Positions 42,866 through 50,866 of a stretch of DNA of 64,000 bases are shown in pieces (position 1 is the first letter of the stretch; each line of letters starts with the position of its first letter). The position numbers and the translations under genes were made by a program. This DNA is from Temperatibacter sp965603205 (GTDB lineage: Bacteria > Pseudomonadota > Alphaproteobacteria > Sphingomonadales > Kordiimonadaceae). The DNA lies in the NCBI GenBank assembly GCA_965603205.1, contig CBFDCC010000003.1, positions 1 through 64,000 on the forward strand, read 5' to 3'. The notes under the pieces were generated by a model that made no database searches, was not told where the DNA came from, and was given only the letters and a program-made list of their open reading frames with translations.

Positions 42866-45800
42866 TTATCGCCCCCTGCAATATATTCTGACAATATGAC
42901 TTCTCTAGTCACTTGCTCTTTTGGTTTATTATTTTTGGTGTGTAAGTCATTAAGGCTAATATGGTTTTTAAGAATTTGAAGAACCTTTAATGGCTGAAGG
43001 TTGCCCTTAAGTGCCTGTTTGATCTTCTTGCTCGTATTCTTTGGAATTGCCCCGTCATCAATAGAAACGCGAACCAGTTTTAAATAAGCCTCATCATCGT
43101 CAGTGAACCCTTTGAACTTCATGATAGCTTTTATTATTTTTACTATTTGAGCTTCATTAGACGCGCCACCACGCTGTGCAGTCATTTCAACTTTTTCATC
43201 ACCAGTAATATCATCTAGAAATTCTTTGTTTATTTGCAATAGCTCATAATAAGACTGAGGGACTGCATGGATTGGGGTGCTTGGTTCACACTCAACAATC
43301 TTTGCGGCATCAAGAAAAGTAAGCTCCTGTGGAATGGAAGCGTCAGTCAGAATGAATTTTTTCAGGCGGCCTTTCCTGAAAAAAGTAACCAGCCTTTCAT
43401 TCGCTGAAGGATAATTTTCTAGCTTATCCCTGCCTGCTCTTGATTTCTTGGGTAGCTTTTTAATTTTTGAAAATAACTCTGTGTCCTTATCGCGAAGGTC
43501 GCGAATAACTTGAAGGTGCCTAAGCTCAGAATCTTCTTCATCATTTTCATCAAATGCATCTTTGTCATTGAGCTTCTTATAGAGGCTATCGCCAAAGAGT
43601 TCATGTGTGGACAGTTCCTCATCATCACTAAGATATTTTGCATCTTCTCCAAGTGTGTTGTGAAAAGCCTGTAGTTTTGCCTTAATATTATCTTCTAGCC
43701 CCAAGTGAGCATCAGAGTGAGCTGTTGGGAAAATATTAAATACGAATACTTCGTTATGTGAAGTGCCTACACGATTTACGCGACCTACACGCTGCAATAC
43801 TCTGGTTGGGTTCCAAGGTAAGTCATAGTTAATAATTATATTAGACCGATGGAGGTTGATACCTTCAGCCAAGACATCCGTAGTAAGAACTATGCTTACA
43901 TCGTCTTTGGGGTGTGGATGCTGAGGTTTATAGTTGGCCTCAATAACCTCACGAAGATATTTACCAGAGTGCGTAGCCCCAGCATACGTTCCGCCCTGAC
44001 TAGAAAAAGACAGGACCTTATTAGGGAAGTGCACATCTAACCTTTTTTGTAAATATTCAACAGTTTCTTTAGATTCACTGAAAATTAGTATCTTATTATC
44101 ACACAGGACAGCATTGTTTTTTAACTCATTAATGAAATAATCTGCCTTGGGGTCATGTTCAATAGTTTCCCACAGAGTCGAAATTTGCTGCAAGATTGAA
44201 AGATCAAGTATTAGCTGGTCTCTATAGTCGGCCTTAAATTCTTTTGATTGGTACTTATGGGCCTTTTCTTCCTCAACCAGTGAAAGAAGACGCTCTTCAT
44301 CGTCGGTATCCAACAAGTCATACACATCCACTTTGTTACTGATCCATACTGTTCCATCATCATACATGCCCAAAAAACGCCTATATGAGTGAATGAAACG
44401 AGCAAGCGACATTTTAAATGCATGAAAACTGCTTTCAAGTCGCTTAATCAATATACCTTTCATGAACCCGCCAATATTTCTTTGTGACTGTAGATCAAAT
44501 TCACTTAGCTGTTTCTTCAAGTAAAGTAATGGGGTGTAGCGTGCATAGGAAAAGTCTTTCAGCAGCGCTATTGTTTCATTAAATACAGCTTCAGTTTGAT
44601 CATCGAATTCATAGATTATACGTTGTGGCGCTGCCATTGTTGGAAACGTAAGACCTTGATTAGTAATATCAGTGCTAAAGTATTTTTTAATTTCTGTACG
44701 TGTACGACGTACCATCACATGCTTAAGAACTTTATCTCTAACCTGCGCAGACGTTCTTTTAACGGCATCTAAATATTCAGTTGATCCTTTGTCGTGCTTA
44801 TCTAATTCTTTTTGCTGATCTTTGAAAAATAGCTCAAGGTTACGCACTCCAGGAATTTCACTGTTTTTTGAATTTTGGAATAGCTTTAACTGTGAGTTGA
44901 TATCATCTAAACGGTTATTTAATGGGGTAGCTGATACAAGAATAACTTTCTTATTACGGCAAATTTTGTGTAAAATTTCATAACCGCTTGTTAATTCATT
45001 TCTAAACCTGTGCGCCTCATCGATAACAATGTAGGTATATTTATCGACACCCTTTTCAAGAATGCTTTCGATTTTGCCAAGGGATTCAACTTCAAACCCT
45101 GGAACGTAAAATTGATGAAGAGTTTCTTTCCAGTAATCTATAAGAACTGGCGGGCAAATAATTAGCTTACGCCCGGCCGGCAGCTGTTGAAGCAACAATG
45201 CAGAAATAAAGGTTTTACCCAATCCCACTACATCAGCAAGAAACACTCCATTGTATGTCTCTAATATTTTACGCGCTGAAAGAACGGCTTGTTTTTGATA
45301 TGCTAAATCCATATAGCCATCTGGCAGGCTGAACTCTAGCTCTTCATCAGCATTAATATCTTCCTTAAAATATTCATAAAGGAATTTTAAATAAATTTCA
45401 TATGGAGTGATTGTGTCATTAAGCCAAGTTTTAGTGTTAATCGTATCAACATACTCTTCACTTATATCAATGCCTTCAACCCATAACTCTTCAAAGCGCT
45501 CTAGTGCAAACTCGACATCAACTCGGTCTTTTAGCTCAACATTAAATTCTCTCTGGGCCATCAAGCCATTTTCAGAGAAGTTACTAGATCCAGTCACTAC
45601 CCGTCCAAAGTCCCTATCATCATCTTGGAAACGTGTAATATAGACTTTTGCGTGGATATTTTGGCTTGGATGCACACGAAGCTCTAACTTTCCGGACTGC
45701 AGAAACTCAATGAATTTTTTTGCCGCGACCTCGACCTCAAAAGAATCTTCTGAAGCTTCCATTTCATGGACCAAGGTTTGCGAATATGTTTCCTTACATT

Positions 45801-46077
45801 TTTTATGGGATTCTAAATCTAATTCCACTTGCCCCTTAGCTGCATCATAAAGCTGTAAAGTCTTACGATCAGCATTCAGGCCGATTAATATCCTAATATG
45901 GTCGATTTTTTCAAGCTCAACATATAATTTGTAAAAGCCGCTTGTGCGAAAATATCCAACTAACACATCAAAGAATTGCCCATCTTTTAGTGTTGAGAGA
46001 AAACGATCATGTAAAGAATCAGTTTTTGTATTTGTAAAGAATTTCAAATCATTGTGTTTTTTCATATCACGGCCCAA
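42862..46077 (-). CDS. PLD-domain SNF2-like helicase
   Basis: 1071 residues. A phospholipase-D-like nuclease domain spans about 1-190, with the key NIHAKVYITRF and GSSNFSENGL motif near 135-165. An SNF2/superfamily-2 motor follows: DVVGLGKTFISAL (Walker A) near 275, VIDEAHRFRN near 345, SATPLNN near 375, and C-lobe TDVLAEGINLHRS and QRVGRVNRVGT near 740-770. The C-terminal 280 residues are charged and helical. It would translocate on DNA and cut through the PLD domain. Overlaps the McrC-like gene by 16 bp and the methyltransferase gene by 4 bp. Confidence 0.9.
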   Translation of the reverse strand: MGRDMKKHNDLKFFTNTKTDSLHDRFLSTLKDGQFFDVLVGYFRTSGFYKLYVELEKIDHIRILIGLNADRKTLQLYDAAKGQVELDLESHKKCKETYSQTLVHEMEASEDSFEVEVAAKKFIEFLQSGKLELRVHPSQNIHAKVYITRFQDDDRDFGRVVTGSSNFSENGLMAQREFNVELKDRVDVEFALERFEELWVEGIDISEEYVDTINTKTWLNDTITPYEIYLKFLYEYFKEDINADEELEFSLPDGYMDLAYQKQAVLSARKILETYNGVFLADVVGLGKTFISALLLQQLPAGRKLIICPPVLIDYWKETLHQFYVPGFEVESLGKIESILEKGVDKYTYIVIDEAHRFRNELTSGYEILHKICRNKKVILVSATPLNNRLDDINSQLKLFQNSKNSEIPGVRNLELFFKDQQKELDKHDKGSTEYLDAVKRTSAQVRDKVLKHVMVRRTRTEIKKYFSTDITNQGLTFPTMAAPQRIIYEFDDQTEAVFNETIALLKDFSYARYTPLLYLKKQLSEFDLQSQRNIGGFMKGILIKRLESSFHAFKMSLARFIHSYRRFLGMYDDGTVWISNKVDVYDLLDTDDEERLLSLVEEEKAHKYQSKEFKADYRDQLILDLSILQQISTLWETIEHDPKADYFINELKNNAVLCDNKILIFSESKETVEYLQKRLDVHFPNKVLSFSSQGGTYAGATHSGKYLREVIEANYKPQHPHPKDDVSIVLTTDVLAEGINLHRSNIIINYDLPWNPTRVLQRVGRVNRVGTSHNEVFVFNIFPTAHSDAHLGLEDNIKAKLQAFHNTLGEDAKYLSDDEELSTHELFGDSLYKKLNDKDAFDENDEEDSELRHLQVIRDLRDKDTELFSKIKKLPKKSRAGRDKLENYPSANERLVTFFRKGRLKKFILTDASIPQELTFLDAAKIVECEPSTPIHAVPQSYYELLQINKEFLDDITGDEKVEMTAQRGGASNEAQIVKIIKAIMKFKGFTDDDEAYLKLVRVSIDDGAIPKNTSKKIKQALKGNLQPLKVLQILKNHISLNDLHTKNNKPKEQVTREVILSEYIAGGDK

Positions 46078-46751
46078 TTACTCTCAAGATGAGAACTAAT
46101 AAATTTATTTTGCAGGCCAAATGGAATAACATTCAGCCTTAAATCAACATTAAAGGAAAAGGTATCAAGTTCAATTTTAAACTTCTCATGTTCAGGATAA
46201 ATTAAATAAACATCGCCCTTACCATCCATATATTTCTTACCATACGCATACATCTGATAAATATCTGACTGGCTAATCCCATATTTATCTTGTCGATTAG
46301 TTTCATCAAGTAATTTCCACTTAGTATCTAAGACTATCTTTTTCTCATCAGGTCCTTCTAATAACAAATCGGGCTTCAGACGGAACATCGGTTTCTCATT
46401 ATGATTTGCAACCAAAGAATGATCTTGAACTTGCGTTCTAAGTCGCCATCCAGATGGTAATTGTTTGCGAAGGTGGTAAGCTACATAGTCCTCAAACAGA
46501 TATTCCATAGGAAACAATAACGCTATGCCTGTATGGTTACCGCGCTGGGTAGCTGGATTTTGCTTATACAGGATAAGCTCCGTCCATATACGGATGGACT
46601 TATAACTTTCCATAAGACGGTCTGTAGCCCAAGCTTTGAAATCACCCGTTTCACCGATATATTTCAAGACATCCTCTAATAAGACATAGCCCGCTAATTC
46701 TTGTTTGATCATTATTTTGATTCCACTATCTTCATTAAATGTTTTGACCAT
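46062..46751 (-). CDS. Short McrC-like PD-(D/E)XK nuclease
   Basis: 229 residues matching only the C-terminal half of McrC: ALLFPMEYLFEDYVAYHLR near 80-98, then the nuclease site KPDLLLEG and IVLDTKWKLLD near 125-145 (Asp, Asp-x-Lys), and QMYAYGKKYM. Full McrC is about 400 or more residues and works with the McrB GTPase; neither the N-terminal half nor mcrB is present here. The catalytic residues are intact, so it may be a compact stand-alone nuclease or a truncated relic. It is the first gene of the operon, 85 bp after the integrase gene. Confidence 0.78.
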   Translation of the reverse strand: MVKTFNEDSGIKIMIKQELAGYVLLEDVLKYIGETGDFKAWATDRLMESYKSIRIWTELILYKQNPATQRGNHTGIALLFPMEYLFEDYVAYHLRKQLPSGWRLRTQVQDHSLVANHNEKPMFRLKPDLLLEGPDEKKIVLDTKWKLLDETNRQDKYGISQSDIYQMYAYGKKYMDGKGDVYLIYPEHEKFKIELDTFSFNVDLRLNVIPFGLQNKFISSHLESNWAVI

Positions 46752-46799
46752 AACTCAAGCGCTTCCTGCATCTTGCGCTTGAAGCCTGATTAATAGTCT

Positions 46800-46846
46800 A
46801 TTCACTGAAATAGGATTGATCTAGAGAAAAATGAATTTACTGAAAT
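46800..46846 (-). promoter_or_regulatory. Direct repeats upstream of the defence-like operon
   Basis: On the plus strand ATTCACTGAAAT (46800-46811) and ATTTACTGAAAT (46835-46846) are 11/12 identical with a 35-bp period, between the integrase stop and the McrC-like start. They could be operator half-sites for a repressor or just the repeated end of the integrase gene, whose last codons lie in the second copy. Confidence 0.3.
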
Positions 46847-48036
46847 GCTTTGATCACAACTGAGCCGCCCTGCTCATCATTAACAATCTCATGCAACTTG
46901 TTGCTCCATATATCTAAAGCTCGTTTCTTCTCATTATCATAAGAGTAACGATCATAGACAGCCGTCACGCCGCTTTCTATATGGTTTAGTATCTTGGATA
47001 TATGCAAGCGAGGGATACCCATACTAGCAAGGTGACTAGCGCCTGTCCTGCGCAAGTCATGAGGTGTTAGATCAACCACGCCCAACAGCTCCCTATTCTT
47101 GCGCAAGGCCTTACTCACAGCATCAGCTGTTAACTGGCGTCCTCTCAAACGTGACGGGAAGACCCAATTAGCCTCGCCTTTAATAGCGGCAGCTTCCTGT
47201 AATACCTCAATAGCCATAGCTGACAAAGCTACTCTATGGCTTTTTCCATTCTTAGTTTTCTCGCCAGGGATAGTCCAGACCATTGCCTTAAGGTCAACCT
47301 CAGGCCATTCCATGCAAACAACCTCCCCCTTACGCTGTAAGGTGATCAGTTGAAACTGCATAGCAAGCTTTACAACAGGTAACATATCCGCAGACGGAAG
47401 CTTCTGCATAAAACTATACAACTCACTATCTGATAAAACTCTATCTCGAGACTTTTCCTTGGCCGGTGGTGAAATAGCAGTACAGGGGTTAATCTCAAGA
47501 ATATCGCGGCTAATAGCCCAGTTATACATCTTGCGTACAGCAGCTAACGTGCGATTAGCAGCGATAGGTGCTCCACGGTTTACTATATCATCCAGAACCG
47601 CATTAATATCACGCCTCTTAACCTTATCGGCTTTACGCCTGCCTATATTAGGAATGATATTTTTGTTAAAGTACCCAATGTCTTCACGTATAGACTTCTT
47701 AGTGGCAGAAGAAACATACAGCTCAATCAATCCACTGACCGTTGGCATCTTGCGGCTTTCAACATTATTACTAACTTTCTCGGCAGCAGGATCTATACCA
47801 CGACTTTTAAGCCCTTCGGCAACAGCGTGAGCCTCATGCGCATCTGCGAGGCCTATCTTTGGATATTTACCTAATGTCATACGCCTTGGCAAACCTTCGA
47901 AGCGGTACATATATTGCCAACTTACAGTTCCTGCAGCTGATAATCTAATGCCAAAACCATTGCGACCTGTTTCCCAAACGTCTTCGCGCTTACCAGTTTT
48001 CTTTAACGCCTGAACACTTCTATCTGTAAATTTCAT
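46837..48036 (-). CDS. int: Tyrosine recombinase / integrase (DUF4102 type)
   Basis: About 399 residues, starting at the ATG at 48036 (AGGT ribosome binding site; an ATG two codons earlier is possible). Residues 1-85 form the DUF4102-type arm-binding domain (DRSVQALK, GFGIRLSAAGTVSWQYMYR). The catalytic domain has Arg in LQRKGEVVCMEW near 240, HDLRRTGASH near 330, ILNH near 350 and the nucleophile in VYDRYSY near 363. It catalyses integration into tRNA-Thr. It sits next to attR and transcribes into the element. Confidence 0.95.
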   Translation of the reverse strand: MKFTDRSVQALKKTGKREDVWETGRNGFGIRLSAAGTVSWQYMYRFEGLPRRMTLGKYPKIGLADAHEAHAVAEGLKSRGIDPAAEKVSNNVESRKMPTVSGLIELYVSSATKKSIREDIGYFNKNIIPNIGRRKADKVKRRDINAVLDDIVNRGAPIAANRTLAAVRKMYNWAISRDILEINPCTAISPPAKEKSRDRVLSDSELYSFMQKLPSADMLPVVKLAMQFQLITLQRKGEVVCMEWPEVDLKAMVWTIPGEKTKNGKSHRVALSAMAIEVLQEAAAIKGEANWVFPSRLRGRQLTADAVSKALRKNRELLGVVDLTPHDLRRTGASHLASMGIPRLHISKILNHIESGVTAVYDRYSYDNEKKRALDIWSNKLHEIVNDEQGGSVVIKAFQ

Positions 48037-48060
48037 CACCATTACCTAACCATTTATTTT

Positions 48061-48085
48061 GGGTAGCGTTTTGGGTAGCGTTTTT
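48061..48085 (+). repeat. Tandem GGGTAGCGTTTT repeat near attR (candidate integrase arm sites)
   Basis: Identical to 33639-33663 in sequence and orientation; it lies between the integrase start and attR. Confidence 0.7.
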
Positions 48086-48220
48086 CGTGAAATAAGATGA
48101 AATGCTATGAACCAAAATGCAATTAAACATGAAATATAGTATCATATTTATTAAGTAATATCAATAAGTTATAGTTATATCAGGGTGTTTCAGGCAGTAC
48201 CATATCAACCACCATTTTAC

Positions 48221-48274
48221 TGATTTGTAATCATCAGGCCCCGAGTTCGAATCTTGGTGCCGGCACCACTTTCC
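48221..48274 (+). repeat. attR: 54-bp direct repeat, 3' half of tRNA-Thr
   Basis: Exact copy of 33524-33577. Only the 3' half of the tRNA is present, so it is not a functional tRNA gene. Confidence 0.93.
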
Positions 48275-48303
48275 CAAATATATCAATATGGTCAAAATAC
48301 TCA

Positions 48304-48687
48304 TCACTTATGATCAAGATAATGACGCACCGCGTTTTGCACATGTCTAAATCGGTCACCACCAAGGTGTTTGCCGCCATACCAGCGGGTGACCACGACA
48401 ATATGATTATTAAGCCCTTCTCGCTCTAACATACGTATGATCACCATGCCCGCGCCGCTTTCACCGTCATCATTTTTAACAGGGCCATCATCTGATATAA
48501 ACCCCCATGTGTTATGCGTGGCTTTTGCGAACTTCTTTTTACGGCACAGCTCTTTAATAAAGGCCTTAGCCTCAGCCACAGTGGCACACGGCCCGCCCGA
48601 GACCGCATATTTAGAACCACGGTCTGATATAATTCCATCAAATGTCTGCATAAAACCTCTAGGGGTAATGCGCTTACTGCGCATCAA
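48304..48687 (-). CDS. YigZ/IMPACT-family protein
   Basis: 127 residues comprising only the IMPACT/UPF0029 N-terminal domain: SKYAVSGGPCATVAEAKAFI, THNTWGFIS, DDGESGAGMVIIRML and VVVTRWYGGKHLGGDRF. The last motif is the most conserved of the family. Full-length YigZ has about 200 residues with a further C-terminal domain, absent here. Function is unknown; a role in translation or stress is proposed for eukaryotic IMPACT. It lies just outside attR. Confidence 0.85.
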   Translation of the reverse strand: MMRSKRITPRGFMQTFDGIISDRGSKYAVSGGPCATVAEAKAFIKELCRKKKFAKATHNTWGFISDDGPVKNDDGESGAGMVIIRMLEREGLNNHIVVVTRWYGGKHLGGDRFRHVQNAVRHYLDHK

Positions 48688-48763
48688 GTTTGCCGATAAG
48701 CATATAGTAGGTAGATACTTATAGTGACCCTGTCAAATTAACGCGCCCTCTTATCCCCCAGCC

Positions 48764-48792
48764 CTGTCACAAAACTGAAACAAAACTGTAAT
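48764..48792 (+). promoter_or_regulatory. Pho box upstream of pstS
   Basis: Three 7-bp direct repeats CTGTCAC, CTGAAAC and CTGTAAT separated by AAAA, an exact 11-bp period. This matches PhoB-binding boxes (CTGTCAT with 4-bp spacers) and lies 72 bp upstream of the pstS start, so the operon should be induced at low phosphate. Confidence 0.88.
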
Positions 48793-48863
48793 CATAGAGT
48801 CACAGCTGGTGAATATAAAGAACCTGTCAAACGATGATTAACATCACATAACAGGAAGACATT

Positions 48864-49895
48864 ATGACTAAGAAAGCGATTTATCTAACACTGGCCTGCA
48901 TGACTACAGCAAGCCTTACTGGTACATCAACCCTCGCTAACGACCAAATTCGTATCGTTGGGTCTTCGACAGTTTATCCATTCTCTACTGTTGTCGCCGA
49001 ACACTTTGGCCGTTCAACAGATTATAAAACACCTATCGTTGAAAGCACTGGCACAGGCGGCGGATTTAAATTATTCTGCTCTGGCGTTGGTTCTAATACT
49101 GTAGATGTATCTAATGCCTCTCGCGCAATCAAAGGCTCAGAAGTAAAATTATGTGCTAAAAACGGCGTGAACAATATTATCGAAGTTAAAATTGGTTACG
49201 ATGGCATTGTAATAGCCAACGCTAAGAAAGCTAAAAGCTTTACCCTTTCAACCCGTGATATATTTTTAGCGTTAGCAAAAAACGTACCTGACGGACACGG
49301 CAACCTTAAAGCCAATACCTCAGTAAGATGGTCTGATGTGAATGCATCACTACCAAGCACTAAAATAGAAGTTCTTGGCCCTCCACCAACATCTGGTACA
49401 CGTGATGCATTTGTTGAGCTTGCCATGGAATCTGGCTGTAAAAGCTTTAAGTGGATCAAAGCCTTAAAGAAATCAGATAAAAAATCCTATAAATCTTTGT
49501 GTCACACAATGCGTGAAGATGGTGCCTTTATCGAAGCGGGTGAGAATGACAATCTAATCGTTCAAAAACTCACTTCAAACCCAGATGCGCTTGGTATCTT
49601 TGGTTTTAGCTTCCTAGATCAAAACAGTGACAAAGTGAAAGCCGCGAAGGTCAATAATGTGGATGTAAGCTTTGAGGCTATTGCTGATGGCAGCTACGCA
49701 ATATCACGACCTTTATTCTTTTACGTAAAGGGTGAGCATCTAGATAGCGTAGAGAGCCTAAAGCCTTTTGTTGAGGCATTCATTAGTGATGCAGCTACAG
49801 GCGAAGATGGATATCTGTCAGACCGTGGACTTATTCCAATGGGTTCTACAGAGAGAAATGCGTCTATCGCCTCTATCAAAGCTAAGATGAAATAA
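48864..49895 (+). CDS. pstS: Phosphate ABC transporter substrate-binding protein PstS
   Basis: 343 residues with a signal peptide cut after about residue 25. IRIVGSSTVYPFSTVVAEHF and STGTGGGFKLFCSGVG, and PPPTSGTRDAFVELAM, are the phosphate-contact loops of the PstS family. It captures phosphate in the periplasm. A Pho box precedes it and pstC follows after 17 bp. Confidence 0.95.
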   Translation: MTKKAIYLTLACMTTASLTGTSTLANDQIRIVGSSTVYPFSTVVAEHFGRSTDYKTPIVESTGTGGGFKLFCSGVGSNTVDVSNASRAIKGSEVKLCAKNGVNNIIEVKIGYDGIVIANAKKAKSFTLSTRDIFLALAKNVPDGHGNLKANTSVRWSDVNASLPSTKIEVLGPPPTSGTRDAFVELAMESGCKSFKWIKALKKSDKKSYKSLCHTMREDGAFIEAGENDNLIVQKLTSNPDALGIFGFSFLDQNSDKVKAAKVNNVDVSFEAIADGSYAISRPLFFYVKGEHLDSVESLKPFVEAFISDAATGEDGYLSDRGLIPMGSTERNASIASIKAKMK

Positions 49896-49912
49896 AGAAA
49901 AAGGTATATCTG

Positions 49913-50866
49913 ATGTTTACTTCTTTAAGTAACAATAGCACAGGATATTCAACCAAAAAAGTTATGGAAGGGGCCATCAAGCTTATGCTGATGGCCTCAG
50001 CCGCTGTTGCTGTTCTTGTGACCATTGGGATTGTTTTCTCATTGATCATTGAAAGCCTCCGCTTTTTCTCAGAAGTGAATGTCTTTGACTTCCTTTTTGG
50101 TATGGATTGGGTTCCTCAAACGGCCATGCGCGCTGATCAAGTGGCAGCAAAGGGTGCTTTTGGGGCTGTTCCATTATTTCTGGGCACATTTCTGATTAGT
50201 ATTCTTGCCCTAACCGTTGCATGCCCCTTGGGTATTTATGCGGCTATCTATCTTGCTGAATATGCAGGTAGCAGACGTCGTGCCATTATCAAACCTACGC
50301 TAGAGATCATTGCAGGCGTCCCTACAGTGGTTTACGGCTTTTTCGCTGCTATTGTCATCGCACCCACCCTGCGGTCTGTTGGGGCGTCTATTGGCCTTGA
50401 CGTGGCATCAGAATCTGCGCTGGCGGCTGGTCTGGTTATGGGGGTGATGATCATCCCGCTTATTTCTTCAATCTCTGACGATGTGATCAGTGCCGTACCA
50501 ACATCACTGCGCGAAGCCTCTCTTGGATTAGGCGCTACAAAATCAGAGACTATACGCAAAGTCGTGTTACCCGCAGCACTGCCCGGTATAGCAGGCGGCA
50601 TTATGCTAGCCGCGTCCCGTGCATTAGGCGAAACAATGATCGTTGTAATGGCAGCGGGGCTTGCGGCAAATCTTACTTTCAACCCCTTAGAGGCTGTCAC
50701 AACTGTAACCGTGCAAATTGTCATGCTGCTCACAGGGGATCAAGAATTTGACAGCGCTAAAACGCTTGCGGCATTTGCCCTTGGTCTTGCGCTTTTCATT
50801 ATCACCCTCATCCTAAATATTGGTGGCAACTGGGTGGTCAATAAATATAGGGAAGCATATGACTAA
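49913..50866 (+). CDS. pstC: Phosphate ABC transporter permease PstC
   Basis: 317 residues, six membrane helices. The permease loop EASLGLGATKSETIRKVVLPAALPGI near 205-230 is the EAA motif contacting PstB. Helix 3-4 region VPTVVYGFFA is typical of PstC. Its 3' end overlaps the start of pstA by 8 bp. Confidence 0.95.
   Translation: MFTSLSNNSTGYSTKKVMEGAIKLMLMASAAVAVLVTIGIVFSLIIESLRFFSEVNVFDFLFGMDWVPQTAMRADQVAAKGAFGAVPLFLGTFLISILALTVACPLGIYAAIYLAEYAGSRRRAIIKPTLEIIAGVPTVVYGFFAAIVIAPTLRSVGASIGLDVASESALAAGLVMGVMIIPLISSISDDVISAVPTSLREASLGLGATKSETIRKVVLPAALPGIAGGIMLAASRALGETMIVVMAAGLAANLTFNPLEAVTTVTVQIVMLLTGDQEFDSAKTLAAFALGLALFIITLILNIGGNWVVNKYREAYD

Larger units (their letters stand above)
33524..48274. 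mobile_element. Integrative element in tRNA-Thr, 14.75 kb
   Basis: Bounded by perfect 54-bp direct repeats, the left inside tRNA-Thr, with a tyrosine integrase next to the right end. Cargo: DUF1294 protein, ArdA antirestriction, transposase remnant, RluE-like enzyme, a small unknown gene, and a five-gene restriction/defence-like operon. No conjugation, replication or phage structural genes are seen, so it depends on a helper for transfer or is now only excisable. The integrase is at the end far from the tRNA, unlike most tRNA-targeting islands. Confidence 0.92.

Noticed and set aside
39464..46077. Classical DISARM system
   Set aside because: A helicase, PLD domain and methyltransferase occur, but no DUF1998 protein or separate drmA/drmC-type genes; PLD is fused to the helicase.
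46062..46751. Complete McrBC system
   Set aside because: There is no McrB GTPase and only the C-terminal half of McrC.
33524..48274. Prophage
   Set aside because: Apart from an integrase there are no capsid, tail, terminase, lysis or replication genes.
48221..48296. Second tRNA-like sequence
   Set aside because: Only the 3' half of tRNA-Thr is present; the acceptor 5' strand and D-arm are missing. It is the attR repeat.
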